Assembly: GCF_001039005.1 (NCBI RefSeq)
Contig: NZ_LDWR01000082.1
Location: 1-34,248 of the forward strand
From: Burkholderia cepacia
GTDB taxonomy: Bacteria; Pseudomonadota; Gammaproteobacteria; Burkholderiales; Burkholderiaceae
Direction: 5' to 3'
Length of the DNA stretch: 34,248 nucleotides
Part shown: piece after piece, positions 1 through 10,394 of the stretch
Layout of the letters: every line of letters starts with the position of its first letter
How positions within the stretch are numbered: the first letter of the stretch is position 1
The notes under the pieces: model-generated
The model's input: the letters and a program-made list of their open reading frames with translations, nothing else
Databases searched by the model: none
What the model was told of the DNA's origin: nothing
Made by a program: the position numbers and the translations under genes

Positions 1-1413
1 CATCCGCTGAGCGAAGTGCGGCCCGAGCAGGCGCAGCAGCTCGACCGCGACGGCAAGACGCCGCTGCCCGTGCTGCCGAAGATCTGGGGCGGGCTCGTGC
101 CGCAGGCGCAGGAAGTGGACGGCAAGCGCTACGCGATCGCCGAGCGCGACATCGACAAGCTGCCGAACGCGCCGTTCCGGGTTGCCGATGCGCAGGGCAA
201 GCCGCTGCCGAACGGCGTGATCACGCGCGACCTGTGGCACCGCTTCTACCAGAACCAGATGCAGATCGCGGCCGGCCGCAACAACCAGTTCGCCGCGTGG
301 GCCGATTCGGGCGGCCTCGTGATGGGCCATTACCGCAATTCGGCCGACACGCTGCGGCTGTGGAATCTCGCGCGGCAATACACGCTGTGCGACAACTTCT
401 TCATGGCGGCCTTCGGCGGTTCGTGGATGAACCACATGTTCCTGATCTCCGCGCAGCCGCCGCTGTATCCGGACGCGCACAAGCATCCGCACGCGGCCAA
501 ACTGCTGTCGAAGGTCGAAGGCGACGATCCGGCCGGCACGCGCCTGAAGCTCGCCGACGATTCGCCCGCGTCCGCGCTCGACGGCCCGCCGAAGTTCGCG
601 GTCGACGGCTCGCTGACGCCCGACGGCTACGGCGTCAACACGATGGCGCCGCCGTACCAGCCGAGCTACGTGCCGCCCCCCGACCCGGGCAACGCCGCGT
701 ATGCGGATCCGGCCGACCATCGCGTGATGCCGCCGCAGGGCTATGCGACGATCGGCGACCGCCTGTCGGAGAAGAACATCGACTGGGCGTGGTACAGCGG
801 CGCGTGGCAGTACGCGCTCGAACATCGCGACACGGGCAACGTGCCCGATTTCCAGTACCACCACCAGCCGTTCAACTACTTCGTGAACTACGCGCCGGGC
901 ACCGAAGCCCGCCGCAAGCACCTGCGCGACGCGGGGCTCGGCGACGAACCGTCGACCAATCATTTCATCGCCGATATCGACGCGGGCCGCCTGCCGGCCG
1001 TCACGTTCTACAAGCCGCAGGGCAACCTCAACATGCATGCGGGCTACGCGGACATCGAATCGGGCGACCGCCACATCGCGACCGTGATCGACCGTATCCG
1101 ACGCGGGCCGCAATGGGCGAACACCGTGATCGTGATGACGCACGACGAGAACGGCGGCTGGTGGGATCACGTCGCGCCGCCGGTCGGCGACCGCTGGGGC
1201 CCCGGTTCGCGGATTCCGGCGCTCGTGATCTCGCCGTTCGCGAAAAAGGGTTTCGTCGATCACACGCTGTACGACACGAACTCGATCCTGCGCTTCATCA
1301 GCCGCGTGCACGGGCTCGCGCCGCTCGACGGCGTGGCCGCGCGCAACAAGGCGTTCGCCGCGCGCGGCGAGACGCCGCCGGGCGATCTCACGAACGCGCT
1401 CGACCTCGGCTGA
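1..1413 (+). CDS. acpA: Acid phosphatase / phospholipase C-type phosphoesterase, C-terminal part
   Basis: This is the 3' part of a phosphoesterase of the PF04185 family (AcpA acid phosphatases and non-haemolytic phospholipases C), enzymes that release phosphate from phosphomonoesters or phospholipids, usually after export. The reading frame is open from base 1, so the true start, any signal peptide and the N-terminal metal-binding motif lie upstream of the window. Counting from the window edge, SWMNHMF (residues 141-147) and THDENGGWWDHV (from residue 380) match conserved blocks of the family; the second contributes metal-binding Asp and His residues. It ends at a TGA just before a strong hairpin shared with the convergent flavoprotein gene. 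Family assignment is firm; the choice between phosphatase and phospholipase is not settled by sequence alone, and the symbol is by similarity. Confidence 0.88.
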   Translation, partial: HPLSEVRPEQAQQLDRDGKTPLPVLPKIWGGLVPQAQEVDGKRYAIAERDIDKLPNAPFRVADAQGKPLPNGVITRDLWHRFYQNQMQIAAGRNNQFAAWADSGGLVMGHYRNSADTLRLWNLARQYTLCDNFFMAAFGGSWMNHMFLISAQPPLYPDAHKHPHAAKLLSKVEGDDPAGTRLKLADDSPASALDGPPKFAVDGSLTPDGYGVNTMAPPYQPSYVPPPDPGNAAYADPADHRVMPPQGYATIGDRLSEKNIDWAWYSGAWQYALEHRDTGNVPDFQYHHQPFNYFVNYAPGTEARRKHLRDAGLGDEPSTNHFIADIDAGRLPAVTFYKPQGNLNMHAGYADIESGDRHIATVIDRIRRGPQWANTVIVMTHDENGGWWDHVAPPVGDRWGPGSRIPALVISPFAKKGFVDHTLYDTNSILRFISRVHGLAPLDGVAARNKAFAARGETPPGDLTNALDLG

Positions 1414-1461
1414 CGGCCGGTCGGTCGCGAGATCGGTGATCGCGTGACCGCTTGAAACGAC

Positions 1462-1498
1462 GACGCCCCGGGCAATGCGATCGATTGCCCGGGGCGTC
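1462..1498. terminator. Bidirectional intrinsic terminator
   Basis: A perfect inverted repeat has 15-bp arms (GACGCCCCGGGCAAT and its complement) around a 7-base loop. It is followed on the plus strand by TTTCGTTT. It lies in the 102-base gap between two convergent stop codons (1413 and 1516), so it probably ends both the phosphoesterase and the flavoprotein transcripts. Confidence 0.85.
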
Positions 1499-1515
1499 TT
1501 TCGTTTACGGCACCA

Positions 1516-3012
1516 CTACGCGGCGCTGCGCAATGCGTCGCGCACCGCCAGCGCGGCGTGACGGCCGGCCTGCCGGCCGAAGAACGTCGCGTCGGCCAGC
1601 GACAGCCCCGAGCTGTACCCGGCGCCCCAGCGCGGCAGCCCGCACGTCGTGCGCCCGGCCGCATAGAGGCCCGGCACCGGCGCGCGCGCCGCATCGAGCA
1701 CCTGCCCGGTCGGCAGCGTGTCGAGCCCGCCGAGCGTGAAATGCGGATAGAACGCGTAGTCGATCCGGCAATCGAGCGCGACGAACGGCGGTTCGATCAG
1801 CGGCTGCAGCCACTTCTTCGCCTTATGGAACAGCGGATCGGCGCCTTCGGCCGCATGGCGGTTGTAGACGTCGACAGTCGCCGTCAGCGTACCGGCCGGC
1901 ATCTGCAGGTCGCGTTCGACTTCCTCCCAGGTTTCACCGGCCGCCGCGATGCCGATCCGCGCGATCGCGGGCGGCTCCTGGTACGTCGCGTGGTCGACGA
2001 GCAGGTAGATGCGGTCGTCGGCCTGGTGGAACGCGTGATGGCCCGTGCGGCCGTGGTAGCCGTCCTCGTTGATGAAGCGCTGCCCGCGCGCGTTCACGAA
2101 AATGCCCTTGATCAGCGATTCGGGCGCATAGAACGGCAGGCTGACGAAACCCTGGTCCATGTGGATCGCCGCGCCGCCCGCACTTTGGCCGAGCAGGATG
2201 CCCGAGCCGTCGTCGCCGGGGCTGCCGATCGGTTCGTCCGAGCGCAGGAACTGCGGCGCATGGCGGCGCACCATGTCGCGGTTCATCGCAAAGCCGCCCG
2301 CGCACAGGATCACCGCGCGGCGCGCACGCACGAACGCCGTCTCGCCATACGCGCGCAGCACGACGCCGCGCACCGCGCCGCCGTCGTCGACGATCAGCGC
2401 GAGCGCACGCGTGTCGTAGCGCGTCGCGACGCCGAGCGCCGCCACGCGTTCCGCCAGCACACGCATCAGCATCTGCCCGCCGCCCCAGCCCGGCCATTGC
2501 GGCGTGTGGCCGCGCGGGCACGGTTTCGCGGCCTCATTGAACGGCCAGGCCTCCTCGCTGCCCGACCAGATCAGGCAGTCGTCGGTTTCCGGTTCGACGA
2601 TCCGCTCGGCGATGAACGTGTTCTTGTACGTGAGGCCCTGCGCGACCAGCCAGTCGTGATGCGCAAGGCTTTCGTTCGCGTAGAGGCGCACCTTCGCTGC
2701 GTCGGCGTCGCGGCCGCCCGCGAGCATCAGGTAGCGGTACAGGTCCTCGGTTTCGTCGCGAAAGCCGGCCTGCCGCTGCGCGGGCGTGCCGCCGCTGCCG
2801 CCGAGGTAGATCTCGCCGCCCGACAGCGCGCTCGTGCCGCCGTAGCTCGATGCGCGTTCGACGATCAGCGTGTCGGCGCCGGCGCTCGCGGCTTCGATCG
2901 CCGCGCATGCGCCGGCCGCGCCGAAGCCGACGATTACGACGTCGTGCTCGGCGTCCCAGCGATGTACGTCGCGGGTGTTCAGGGGGCGGGTCAGGGAATG
3001 GTCGGATGACAT
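1516..3012 (-). CDS. FAD-dependent 3-ketosteroid-dehydrogenase-like oxidoreductase
   Basis: A 498-residue flavoprotein of the FAD_binding_2 (fumarate reductase / 3-oxosteroid dehydrogenase) family. These enzymes introduce a double bond next to a ketone or reduce one, using bound FAD. The dinucleotide-binding motif GFGAAG is at residues 29-34, followed by VERASSYGGTSALSGG. The C-terminal FAD-contact block GLYAAGRTTCG with GYSSGLSLADATFFG (about residues 448-480) resembles KstD-related dehydrogenases rather than succinate dehydrogenase. There is no twin-arginine signal or cytochrome domain, so it is predicted to be cytoplasmic. The ATG at 3010-3012 is the only start that keeps the usual short leader before the FAD motif; its ribosome-binding site is weak. 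It stands alone next to the SDR-rich region and fits an oxidation step on a cyclic ketone, but the substrate is unknown. Confidence 0.85.
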   Translation of the reverse strand: MSSDHSLTRPLNTRDVHRWDAEHDVVIVGFGAAGACAAIEAASAGADTLIVERASSYGGTSALSGGEIYLGGSGGTPAQRQAGFRDETEDLYRYLMLAGGRDADAAKVRLYANESLAHHDWLVAQGLTYKNTFIAERIVEPETDDCLIWSGSEEAWPFNEAAKPCPRGHTPQWPGWGGGQMLMRVLAERVAALGVATRYDTRALALIVDDGGAVRGVVLRAYGETAFVRARRAVILCAGGFAMNRDMVRRHAPQFLRSDEPIGSPGDDGSGILLGQSAGGAAIHMDQGFVSLPFYAPESLIKGIFVNARGQRFINEDGYHGRTGHHAFHQADDRIYLLVDHATYQEPPAIARIGIAAAGETWEEVERDLQMPAGTLTATVDVYNRHAAEGADPLFHKAKKWLQPLIEPPFVALDCRIDYAFYPHFTLGGLDTLPTGQVLDAARAPVPGLYAAGRTTCGLPRWGAGYSSGLSLADATFFGRQAGRHAALAVRDALRSAA

Positions 3013-3301
3013 GGGGAATGGGTCAGCGTGAAGGAAATCGGCGGGGAACGACGGGTGTGGTGCGGGCCTGCGGACACGCGGCCTGATGCTGGCGTCGCCG
3101 CATTGCCGCTACGAGCGCGCAGCACTGCGAACGCAAGCCGTGCGCCGTCTGATGCGCGGTTGAAGTCGAACCGCGTTGAGCCGGCCTGGCAGAGCGGCCG
3201 CGCCGACGCGCGACGCTTGCGCCGTGACGCCGACGAAAGCCGTCCGTGTGCCGCCGCAACGCGACGGCTGCCGGCCCGCGCGGCGCGCGGCCGCGCCGGC
3301 G

Positions 3302-3511
3302 TTACATGCCGCGCAACGCGGCGAAACCGAAGTGCGACGGATCGATCGGCACGCAACCGGTCGGCAGGCCGTTCGGGTCGACCGAGCGGCATTGCAGGAT
3401 GCCGGCCGCATACGGCGGCGACGGGACCTGATCGGCTCCGTATCGCGCCATCGCCATGGCAGCGAACGTGCCCATTGCCAATACGCACAGCTTGCGAGTC
3501 GTCAGTCTCAT
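3302..3511 (-). CDS. Small exported protein with two cysteines, unknown function
   Basis: A 69-residue ORF starting at the ATG at 3509-3511, with a good ribosome-binding site (GGAGGGG) about 10 bases upstream. The N-terminus (MRLTTRKLCVLAMGTFAAMA) has a charged start and a hydrophobic stretch, as in a Sec signal peptide. The remaining 45 or so residues contain two cysteines in LQCRSVDPNGLPTGC, which could form a disulfide in the periplasm. I do not recognise a family. A longer in-frame ORF reaches back to 3748, but its extra N-terminus is Arg/Cys-rich and has no translation signal. About 290 bases (3013-3301) separate its stop from the flavoprotein gene on the same strand, and I see no gene there. 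Confidence 0.6.
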   Translation of the reverse strand: MRLTTRKLCVLAMGTFAAMAMARYGADQVPSPPYAAGILQCRSVDPNGLPTGCVPIDPSHFGFAALRGM

Positions 3512-3960
3512 GATCGTCGTCCCCTCCGGTTGGCCGCTCGTGCGGTTCGTGTCCGGTGCGCCTCTGTTGCAGCACCGGATGACTGCACGGTAGCCAGCGC
3601 CCGGCCGCCAGCCATCGTCCATTTCGACTAGGGGCAAACGCTGAGCGGAGGTCATACGGCATGCGGCGTCGCAGCATCGCAAGCAACGGATTCGCATGCG
3701 CGGAGGGAACACGGCACGTCGTGCGCCTTTCGTGACCGGACAAGTCAATCATCAGACCCATGACGTACGTCGGCCGCTGCGACGCACCATCGCGCAACGC
3801 GCGGCTGCCGGCCCCGGTGTTTTCCCCGAGCCTCGCCCTGCTCCGTATGGATGATGGATCGCGATCGGTCCGATGCGAACCTGCGCGTCGACGTCGCAAT
3901 GCCGCCGCGTCCGCATTCGCGGCGCGGCCGACTCTTTCCGTTCTTCCACGGGAGCAACGC
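3512..3960. other. Divergent intergenic region, no gene seen
   Basis: This 449-base gap lies between the small exported protein gene (reverse) and the SnoaL-like gene (forward), so promoters for both should be here. ORFs crossing it have the composition of shadow frames. The only structure I noticed is a 10-bp perfect palindrome, GACGTACGTC, at 3762-3771, which could be an operator for the forward operon. I could not place a convincing -35/-10 pair. Confidence 0.4.
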
Positions 3961-4377
3961 ATGATCGATTCGAATCCCCGCCACGCGCTGTACGAACTCG
4001 CGTGCCGTTACGCGCAAGCCGTCGACCGGCGCGACTGGCCGCGGCTCACCAGCCTCTTCACCTCCGATGCAACCCTTGCCGGCCCCGGCTTCCGCTTCGA
4101 CGACCGCGATGCGATCGTCGCGGGCATGCGCGTGATCGAGCGCTACGAAGCGACCCAGCATCACGTGCACAACCAGCTCGTCACGCTCGACGGCGGCGAG
4201 GCCGACGTCGAGACCTACGGCGTCGCATGCCATATCTACGTACGCGACGGCGTGAAGCGCAAGCTCGACTGGGGGCTGCGCTATCGCGACCGCTGCGTGT
4301 TCGACGGCGGCACGTGGCGCTTCGCCGCGCGCACGCTGCACGTCGACTGGGCGCAAGACCTGCCGCTGGAGGGCTGA
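3961..4377 (+). CDS. SnoaL/NTF2-like protein
   Basis: A 138-residue protein with the NTF2-like (SnoaL_4 type) fold, seen in the pattern YELACRYAQAVDRRDWPRL, LFTSDAT, then alternating beta-strand residues up to DGGTWRFAARTLHVDW. Family members include ketosteroid isomerases, scytalone dehydratase and polyketide cyclases, as well as non-catalytic small-ligand binders. Start ATG 3961 has GGGAG nine bases upstream; the longer frame from 3760 adds only Arg/Ala-rich sequence. The next gene starts three bases after its stop, so it is first in an operon with three SDRs and an epimerase-like gene. That context suggests isomerisation or dehydration of a cyclic intermediate. The reaction cannot be read from the sequence. 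Confidence 0.8.
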   Translation: MIDSNPRHALYELACRYAQAVDRRDWPRLTSLFTSDATLAGPGFRFDDRDAIVAGMRVIERYEATQHHVHNQLVTLDGGEADVETYGVACHIYVRDGVKRKLDWGLRYRDRCVFDGGTWRFAARTLHVDWAQDLPLEG

Positions 4378-4380
4378 ACG

Positions 4381-5238
4381 ATGCGCACCTCCCTTCCCCT
4401 CGACGGCCGCACCGCGCTCGTGACGGGCGGCGCCGGCGGTATCGGTGCGGCCTGCGCGCACGCGCTCGTCGCCGACGGCGCGGCCGTCGTGCTGATGGGC
4501 CGCCGCCGCGACGCGCTCGAACGCACGCAACGGCACCTGACCGACGCAGTGCCCGGCAGCCGCGTCGCGATCCACGCCGGTGATGCATGCGACGAAACCG
4601 ACCTGCAGGCCGCGCTCGACTGTGCGTGGGCGCTCGACGGCCGCCTCGACATCGTCGTGCCGACGGTCGGCGGCGCCGGCTTCCGGCCGCTGCTGATGCA
4701 CGACGCCGACACGTTCCGCGCCGAAATCGACCTGAACCTGCACAGCGCGTTCGCCGCAATACGACATGCCGCGCCGCGGCTGGCCGCGAGCGGCGGCGGC
4801 GCGATCGTCTGTATCTCGTCGACCGCCGCGCAGATCAACTTCCGCTGGCTGACCGCGTACTGCACCGCGAAGGCCGCGCTCGAAGCGCTCGTGCGCGGCG
4901 CGGCCGAGGAACTGGCCGGCGCGAAGATCCGCGTGAACGCGGTGCGCCCGGGCCTCACGCGCTCCGAAGCGACCGCGCCGATGTTCGACAACCGTGCGCT
5001 GGTCGACAGCTTTCTCGAACAGATCCCGCTCGGCACGCTCGGCGAACCCGAAGCGATCGCGCACGCGGTGCGCTATCTCGCGGGCCCCGAGTCGGGCTGG
5101 GTGACCGGCCAGAGCTTCGCGGTCGACGGCGGCCACGAGCTGCGCACGAACCCGCGCGTCGACGACACGATCGCGCAGATCTACGGCGCGGCCGCGCTCG
5201 ATGCGGTCAAGGCCGGCCGTGCACCGGGCGCCGCATGA
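4381..5238 (+). CDS. Short-chain dehydrogenase/reductase (atypical NNAG motif)
   Basis: A 285-residue classical-type SDR. The cofactor motif TGGAGGIG is at residues 15-22 and is followed by a GRRR segment after the second strand, which favours NADP(H). The catalytic Ser147, Tyr160 and Lys164 (YCTAK) are all present. The NNAG motif after the fourth strand is replaced by PTVG (residues 94-97), which is unusual because this motif stabilises the central sheet. A C-terminal tail of about 35 residues after VDGGHEL extends beyond the usual 250. It is the second gene of the forward operon, three bases after the SnoaL-like gene and 40 before the next SDR. It probably oxidises or reduces a secondary alcohol or ketone; substrate unknown. 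Confidence 0.85.
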   Translation: MRTSLPLDGRTALVTGGAGGIGAACAHALVADGAAVVLMGRRRDALERTQRHLTDAVPGSRVAIHAGDACDETDLQAALDCAWALDGRLDIVVPTVGGAGFRPLLMHDADTFRAEIDLNLHSAFAAIRHAAPRLAASGGGAIVCISSTAAQINFRWLTAYCTAKAALEALVRGAAEELAGAKIRVNAVRPGLTRSEATAPMFDNRALVDSFLEQIPLGTLGEPEAIAHAVRYLAGPESGWVTGQSFAVDGGHELRTNPRVDDTIAQIYGAAALDAVKAGRAPGAA

Positions 5239-5278
5239 GCGCCCGCCTTCTTTCAACCTCACAGGACATCGACCGACC

Positions 5279-6037
5279 ATGAATCGAGTCGCAAACAAGG
5301 TCGCGCTGATCACCGGCGCGGCAAGCGGCGTCGGCCGCGCGGATGCGCTGCTGCTCGCCGCCGAAGGCGCACGCGTCGTGCTGACCGACATCGACGAGGA
5401 CGCAGGCCGTGCGCTTGCGCGCGAGATCGGGGACGCGGCACTGTTCGTGCGCCATGACATCGCCGACGAAGACGGCTGGCGGCACGCGCTCGCCGCGACG
5501 CTCGACCGCTTCGGCCACCTCGACGTGCTCGTCAACAACGCGGCGATCTGCCCGGTCGGCTCGATCGAGGAGACGAGCCTCGACACGTGGCGGCGCGTGA
5601 TGCGCACCAATGCGGACGGCTATTTCCTCGGCTGCAAGTACGCGATCGGCGCGATGAAGGGCAACGACACGCCGGGCTCGATCGTGATGATGTCGTCGGT
5701 CGCCGCGCTCGGCGGGCTGCCGATGATGTGTGCGTACACCGGCTCGAAAGGCGCGGTGACGGCGCTCGCGCGCAGCGTCGCCGTGCACTGCAAGCGCAGC
5801 GGCTACCGGATCCGCTGCAACTCGATCCACCCGGACGGGATCTGGACGCCGATGACGCAGGCACTGATGCCCGACCTCGACCCGGCCGCGCTCGGCATCG
5901 GCAGCGATCCGATGGCGCGCATGTGCGACCCGCAGGACGTCGCGAATCTCGTGCTGTTCCTCGCATCCGACGAATCGCGCTTCGTGAACGGCGCGGAACT
6001 GCGGATCGACAACGCGCAACTGGTGTCGTCGCTGTGA
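5279..6037 (+). CDS. SDR similar to 3-beta/17-beta-hydroxysteroid dehydrogenase
   Basis: A 252-residue NAD-type SDR: TGAASGVG at residues 12-19, an acidic residue after the second strand (LTDID) favouring NAD, NNAA at 86-89, Ser140, Tyr153 and Lys157 (YTGSK). The stretches FVRHDI, GYRIRCNSIHPDGIWTPM and LVLFLASDES closely resemble, from memory, the 3-beta/17-beta-hydroxysteroid dehydrogenase of Comamonas testosteroni, and cyclopentanol dehydrogenases are relatives. I chose ATG 5279 because it places the cofactor motif at the normal distance; an in-frame start at 5201 overlaps the previous gene. Third gene of the operon. A role in oxidising a ring hydroxyl is likely; a steroid substrate is an inference from this similarity and from the KstD-like neighbour. 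Confidence 0.86.
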   Translation: MNRVANKVALITGAASGVGRADALLLAAEGARVVLTDIDEDAGRALAREIGDAALFVRHDIADEDGWRHALAATLDRFGHLDVLVNNAAICPVGSIEETSLDTWRRVMRTNADGYFLGCKYAIGAMKGNDTPGSIVMMSSVAALGGLPMMCAYTGSKGAVTALARSVAVHCKRSGYRIRCNSIHPDGIWTPMTQALMPDLDPAALGIGSDPMARMCDPQDVANLVLFLASDESRFVNGAELRIDNAQLVSSL

Positions 6038-6074
6038 CGCGGCGCAACGCTTTTCCATTCGAAGGAGTGCATCG

Positions 6075-6911
6075 ATGATTTCATTCACCGGCAAGACCGT
6101 GCTGGTCACGGGCGGCGGCGCGGGCATCGGCCGTGCGTGCGCGGAAGCATTTGGCGCGGCGGGCGCGCGCGTCGCCGTGGCCGAGATCGACGCGGCCCGC
6201 GCGCAGGACGTGCGGCAGGCGCTCGAAGCGGCGGGCGTCGACGCGCTCGTCGGCACCCTGGACGTCACACGACGCGACGACGTCGATGCGTTCGCGCGAA
6301 CGGTCGACGCGCGCTTCGGCGGCCTCGACGTGCTCGTCAACAATGTCGGCGATTTCCTGCAGATCGCGAAACCGTTCGACGACTACACCGACGACGACAT
6401 CGCGCGGCTGTTCGACGTGAACCTGCGCCAGGTGTTCGTCGTCACGCGCGCGATGCTGCCGTTGCTGCGCAAGCGCGGCGCGGGGAGCAGCATCGTCGGC
6501 GTGTCGTCGATCGAAGGCTTCCGCGCGATTCCGAACTGTTCGGTGTACGCATCGTTCAAGGCCGCGCTCACCGGCTTCACGAAAAGCCTCGCGCTCGAAC
6601 TCGGGCCGGCCGGTATCCGCGTGAACCAGATCGCGCCCGAAACCACCGAGACGCCGCAGGTACCCGTCAGCGCGATGGTCGCGGCCGAACACCATGACCA
6701 CATCCCGCGCTGGATTCCGCTCGGACGCTTCGGCACGGCCAGCGACATCGCGGGCGCCGCGCTGTACCTCGCGAGCCCGCTCGCCGCGTGGGTCACCGGC
6801 ACGACGCTGCACGTCGACGGCGGTGCGCTCGCGGCGGCCGGCTGGTATCGCGACCCGAACGGCTTCTGGACCAACATGCCCGTCGTCACGGGCAACGGCT
6901 TCAATTTCTGA
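6075..6911 (+). CDS. Short-chain dehydrogenase/reductase
   Basis: A 278-residue SDR with TGGGAGIG at residues 12-19, NNVG at 89-92, the catalytic Ser145, Tyr158 and Lys162 (YASFK), and an acidic residue after the second strand (VAEID) favouring NAD. The C-terminus carries about 20 residues beyond the usual end, rich in aromatic and Gly residues (AGWYRDPNGFWTNM, then GNGFNF), possibly lining the substrate pocket. The ribosome-binding site AAGGAG lies nine bases before ATG 6075. It follows the hydroxysteroid-dehydrogenase-like gene by 37 bases and precedes the epimerase-like gene by 73. Three successive SDRs of different subgroups suggest sequential oxidations at different positions of one molecule rather than redundancy; that is inference. 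Confidence 0.85.
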   Translation: MISFTGKTVLVTGGGAGIGRACAEAFGAAGARVAVAEIDAARAQDVRQALEAAGVDALVGTLDVTRRDDVDAFARTVDARFGGLDVLVNNVGDFLQIAKPFDDYTDDDIARLFDVNLRQVFVVTRAMLPLLRKRGAGSSIVGVSSIEGFRAIPNCSVYASFKAALTGFTKSLALELGPAGIRVNQIAPETTETPQVPVSAMVAAEHHDHIPRWIPLGRFGTASDIAGAALYLASPLAAWVTGTTLHVDGGALAAAGWYRDPNGFWTNMPVVTGNGFNF

Positions 6912-6984
6912 GCGACGGCCGCGCGCACGCGCGGCTTCATCCGTTCATTTCTCGCGGCGCGCGTGCGCCGCCACCGGAGACACC

Positions 6985-7893
6985 ATGAAGATCCTGATCG
7001 TCGGCGGCACCGGCCTCATCGGCGGCCATGCCGCGCTGCACCTGCATGCGCAGGGCAACCACGTTACCCTCGCCGCGCGCAAGCCGCCCGTGGCCGGCAG
7101 CACGCTCGCGCAGTTCGACGTGCTGCTGCGCGACTACGTGGCCGGCAACTTCACGCGCGACGATCTCGCGCCGTTCGACGCAGTCGTGTTCGCGGCCGGC
7201 AACGACATCCGCCATCTGCCGCCCGGCACCGACGAAGCCGCGCACTGGGAACGCGCGAACGTCGACGCGGTGCCGCGCTTCTTCGCGCTCGCGCGCGACG
7301 CGGGCGTGAAGCGCGCCGTGCTCGTCGGCAGCTTCTATCCGCAGGTCGCACCGGCGCTCGTCGATACCGTGCCGTACGTGCGCTCGCGCCATCTCGCCGA
7401 CGAACGCGTGCGTGCACTCGCGACGCCGCCGTTCGCGGTGTGCAGCGTCAATGCGCCGTTCGTCGTCGGGTCGGTGCCGGGGCTGCGCAACGAGATGTTC
7501 GCCGCGTACACGGGTTATGCGCGGGGCCAGTTCGCGGGGCTGCCCGTGTACGGGCCGGCAGGCGGCAGCAACTTCATCTCGACACAATCGCTGTCGGAAG
7601 CAATCTGGGGTGCGCTTCAGCGTGGCGAAGCGGGCAAGGCCTACCTCGTCGGCGACGAGAACCTCAGCTTCGCCGACTACTTCGCGGCATTCTTCCGCGC
7701 GGCCGGCAACCCGCAACCCGTGCCGTCGCTCGACCAGGAGCATCCGCTATTGCCCGACATGGCGATCTACACGGGACGCGGCAATGTCGTGTCGTACGAG
7801 CCCGATCCGGCCGATAGCGCACTGCTGCGCTACCGGCGCGGCGACGTGCAGCGCGCGGTCGACGAGGTCGTCGCGCATTGCAGCGCGCAGTAA
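6985..7893 (+). CDS. NAD(P)-dependent epimerase/dehydratase-like protein
   Basis: A 302-residue extended-SDR protein of the NAD-dependent epimerase / NmrA-like superfamily. The Rossmann motif GGTGLIG is at residues 7-13 (G7, G10, G13) and is followed by AARKPP, suggesting NADP. The usual YxxxK catalytic pair is degenerate: the best candidate, YVRSR after DTVP, has Arg in place of Lys. It could therefore be a reductase with altered chemistry or a sensor/binding protein. Start ATG 6985 follows the GGAGA ribosome-binding site in CCACCGGAGACACC; the longer frame from 6694 overlaps the upstream SDR. Last gene of the forward operon; a hairpin follows 33 bases after its stop. Confidence 0.8.
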   Translation: MKILIVGGTGLIGGHAALHLHAQGNHVTLAARKPPVAGSTLAQFDVLLRDYVAGNFTRDDLAPFDAVVFAAGNDIRHLPPGTDEAAHWERANVDAVPRFFALARDAGVKRAVLVGSFYPQVAPALVDTVPYVRSRHLADERVRALATPPFAVCSVNAPFVVGSVPGLRNEMFAAYTGYARGQFAGLPVYGPAGGSNFISTQSLSEAIWGALQRGEAGKAYLVGDENLSFADYFAAFFRAAGNPQPVPSLDQEHPLLPDMAIYTGRGNVVSYEPDPADSALLRYRRGDVQRAVDEVVAHCSAQ

Positions 7894-7925
7894 ACGAACC
7901 GCGCACACGCGGCGCGGATGCGAAA

Positions 7926-7964
7926 ACGTCCCGCCGCCGGCGATGCATGCCGGCGGCGGGACGT
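7926..7964. terminator. Bidirectional intrinsic terminator between epimerase-like gene and pckG
   Basis: Perfect inverted repeat with 16-bp arms (ACGTCCCGCCGCCGGC and complement) and a 7-base loop. On the reverse strand it is followed by a short T run (AAAA at 7923-7926 on the plus strand), so it is a good terminator for pckG. It also stands at the end of the forward operon and may stop that transcript too. Confidence 0.82.
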
Positions 7965-7998
7965 CAGGGTTGACGCGGCGATGCGTCGCGGCGGATCG

Positions 7999-9867
<1,869 letters not shown>

Positions 9868-10394
9868 GAGGATGTCTCCAGATTATTGGGCGGGGATGGG
9901 GAATGCGGGGTGAACCCGCCAGATGGGGAATGCGATTGGAGCGCAGGACGCAGCAACGCGCAGCGCGGTACACGCGAGCTGTGCGCGTGTCGATGCCGCG
10001 ATGCGGGCGAGAGGATGTGATGTCTCGTTAGAAGATGCGAACGCGAGTTTCGCCATGCATGCAACCTGCCTTACAACTTCCATGCCGGCCAGCATACCAT
10101 CGCCGATATTGCTCGGGCGCTGCGTTGCAACAAGAAACAACTGTGACGACGTGCCGGCACATGCGTTGCCCGCAAGTCAGGTCGACGGCGTCGACGTGTC
10201 CGCTTTCGGGGACGAAACGGCCGGAACGTCCATCCGGCAATGGTTTCGGGGAAGCGATAAATTCGGCTCGCCGGACGCATGCATGACGATCGCGCATGTG
10301 CGCCCGGCGAATTCGTGTTTTCGCTACTCAGGCAAACCCTGAATTAGGTTGCGTACACAAACATCCGGGTCGAATGCTTGATGTACGCCCCTGC
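9868..10394. other. Intergenic region upstream of pckG, no gene seen
   Basis: This 527-base gap contains only short ORFs with shadow-like composition. It must hold the pckG promoter on the reverse strand. I could not identify a convincing -35/-10 pair, and I found no obvious terminator after the SDR that ends at 10395. The part around 10040-10150 is somewhat less GC-rich than its surroundings, as expected for a promoter region. Confidence 0.4.

Noticed and set aside
3745..5610. 621-codon reverse ORF
   Set aside because: It lies antisense to the SnoaL-like gene and two SDRs, is extremely Arg/Ala/Val-rich, and has no domain pattern; a GC-rich shadow frame.
6918..6935. GCCGCGCG/CGCGCGGC inverted repeat after the third SDR as terminator
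   Set aside because: Only a two-base loop and no T run, inside a probable operon; likely chance in GC-rich sequence.
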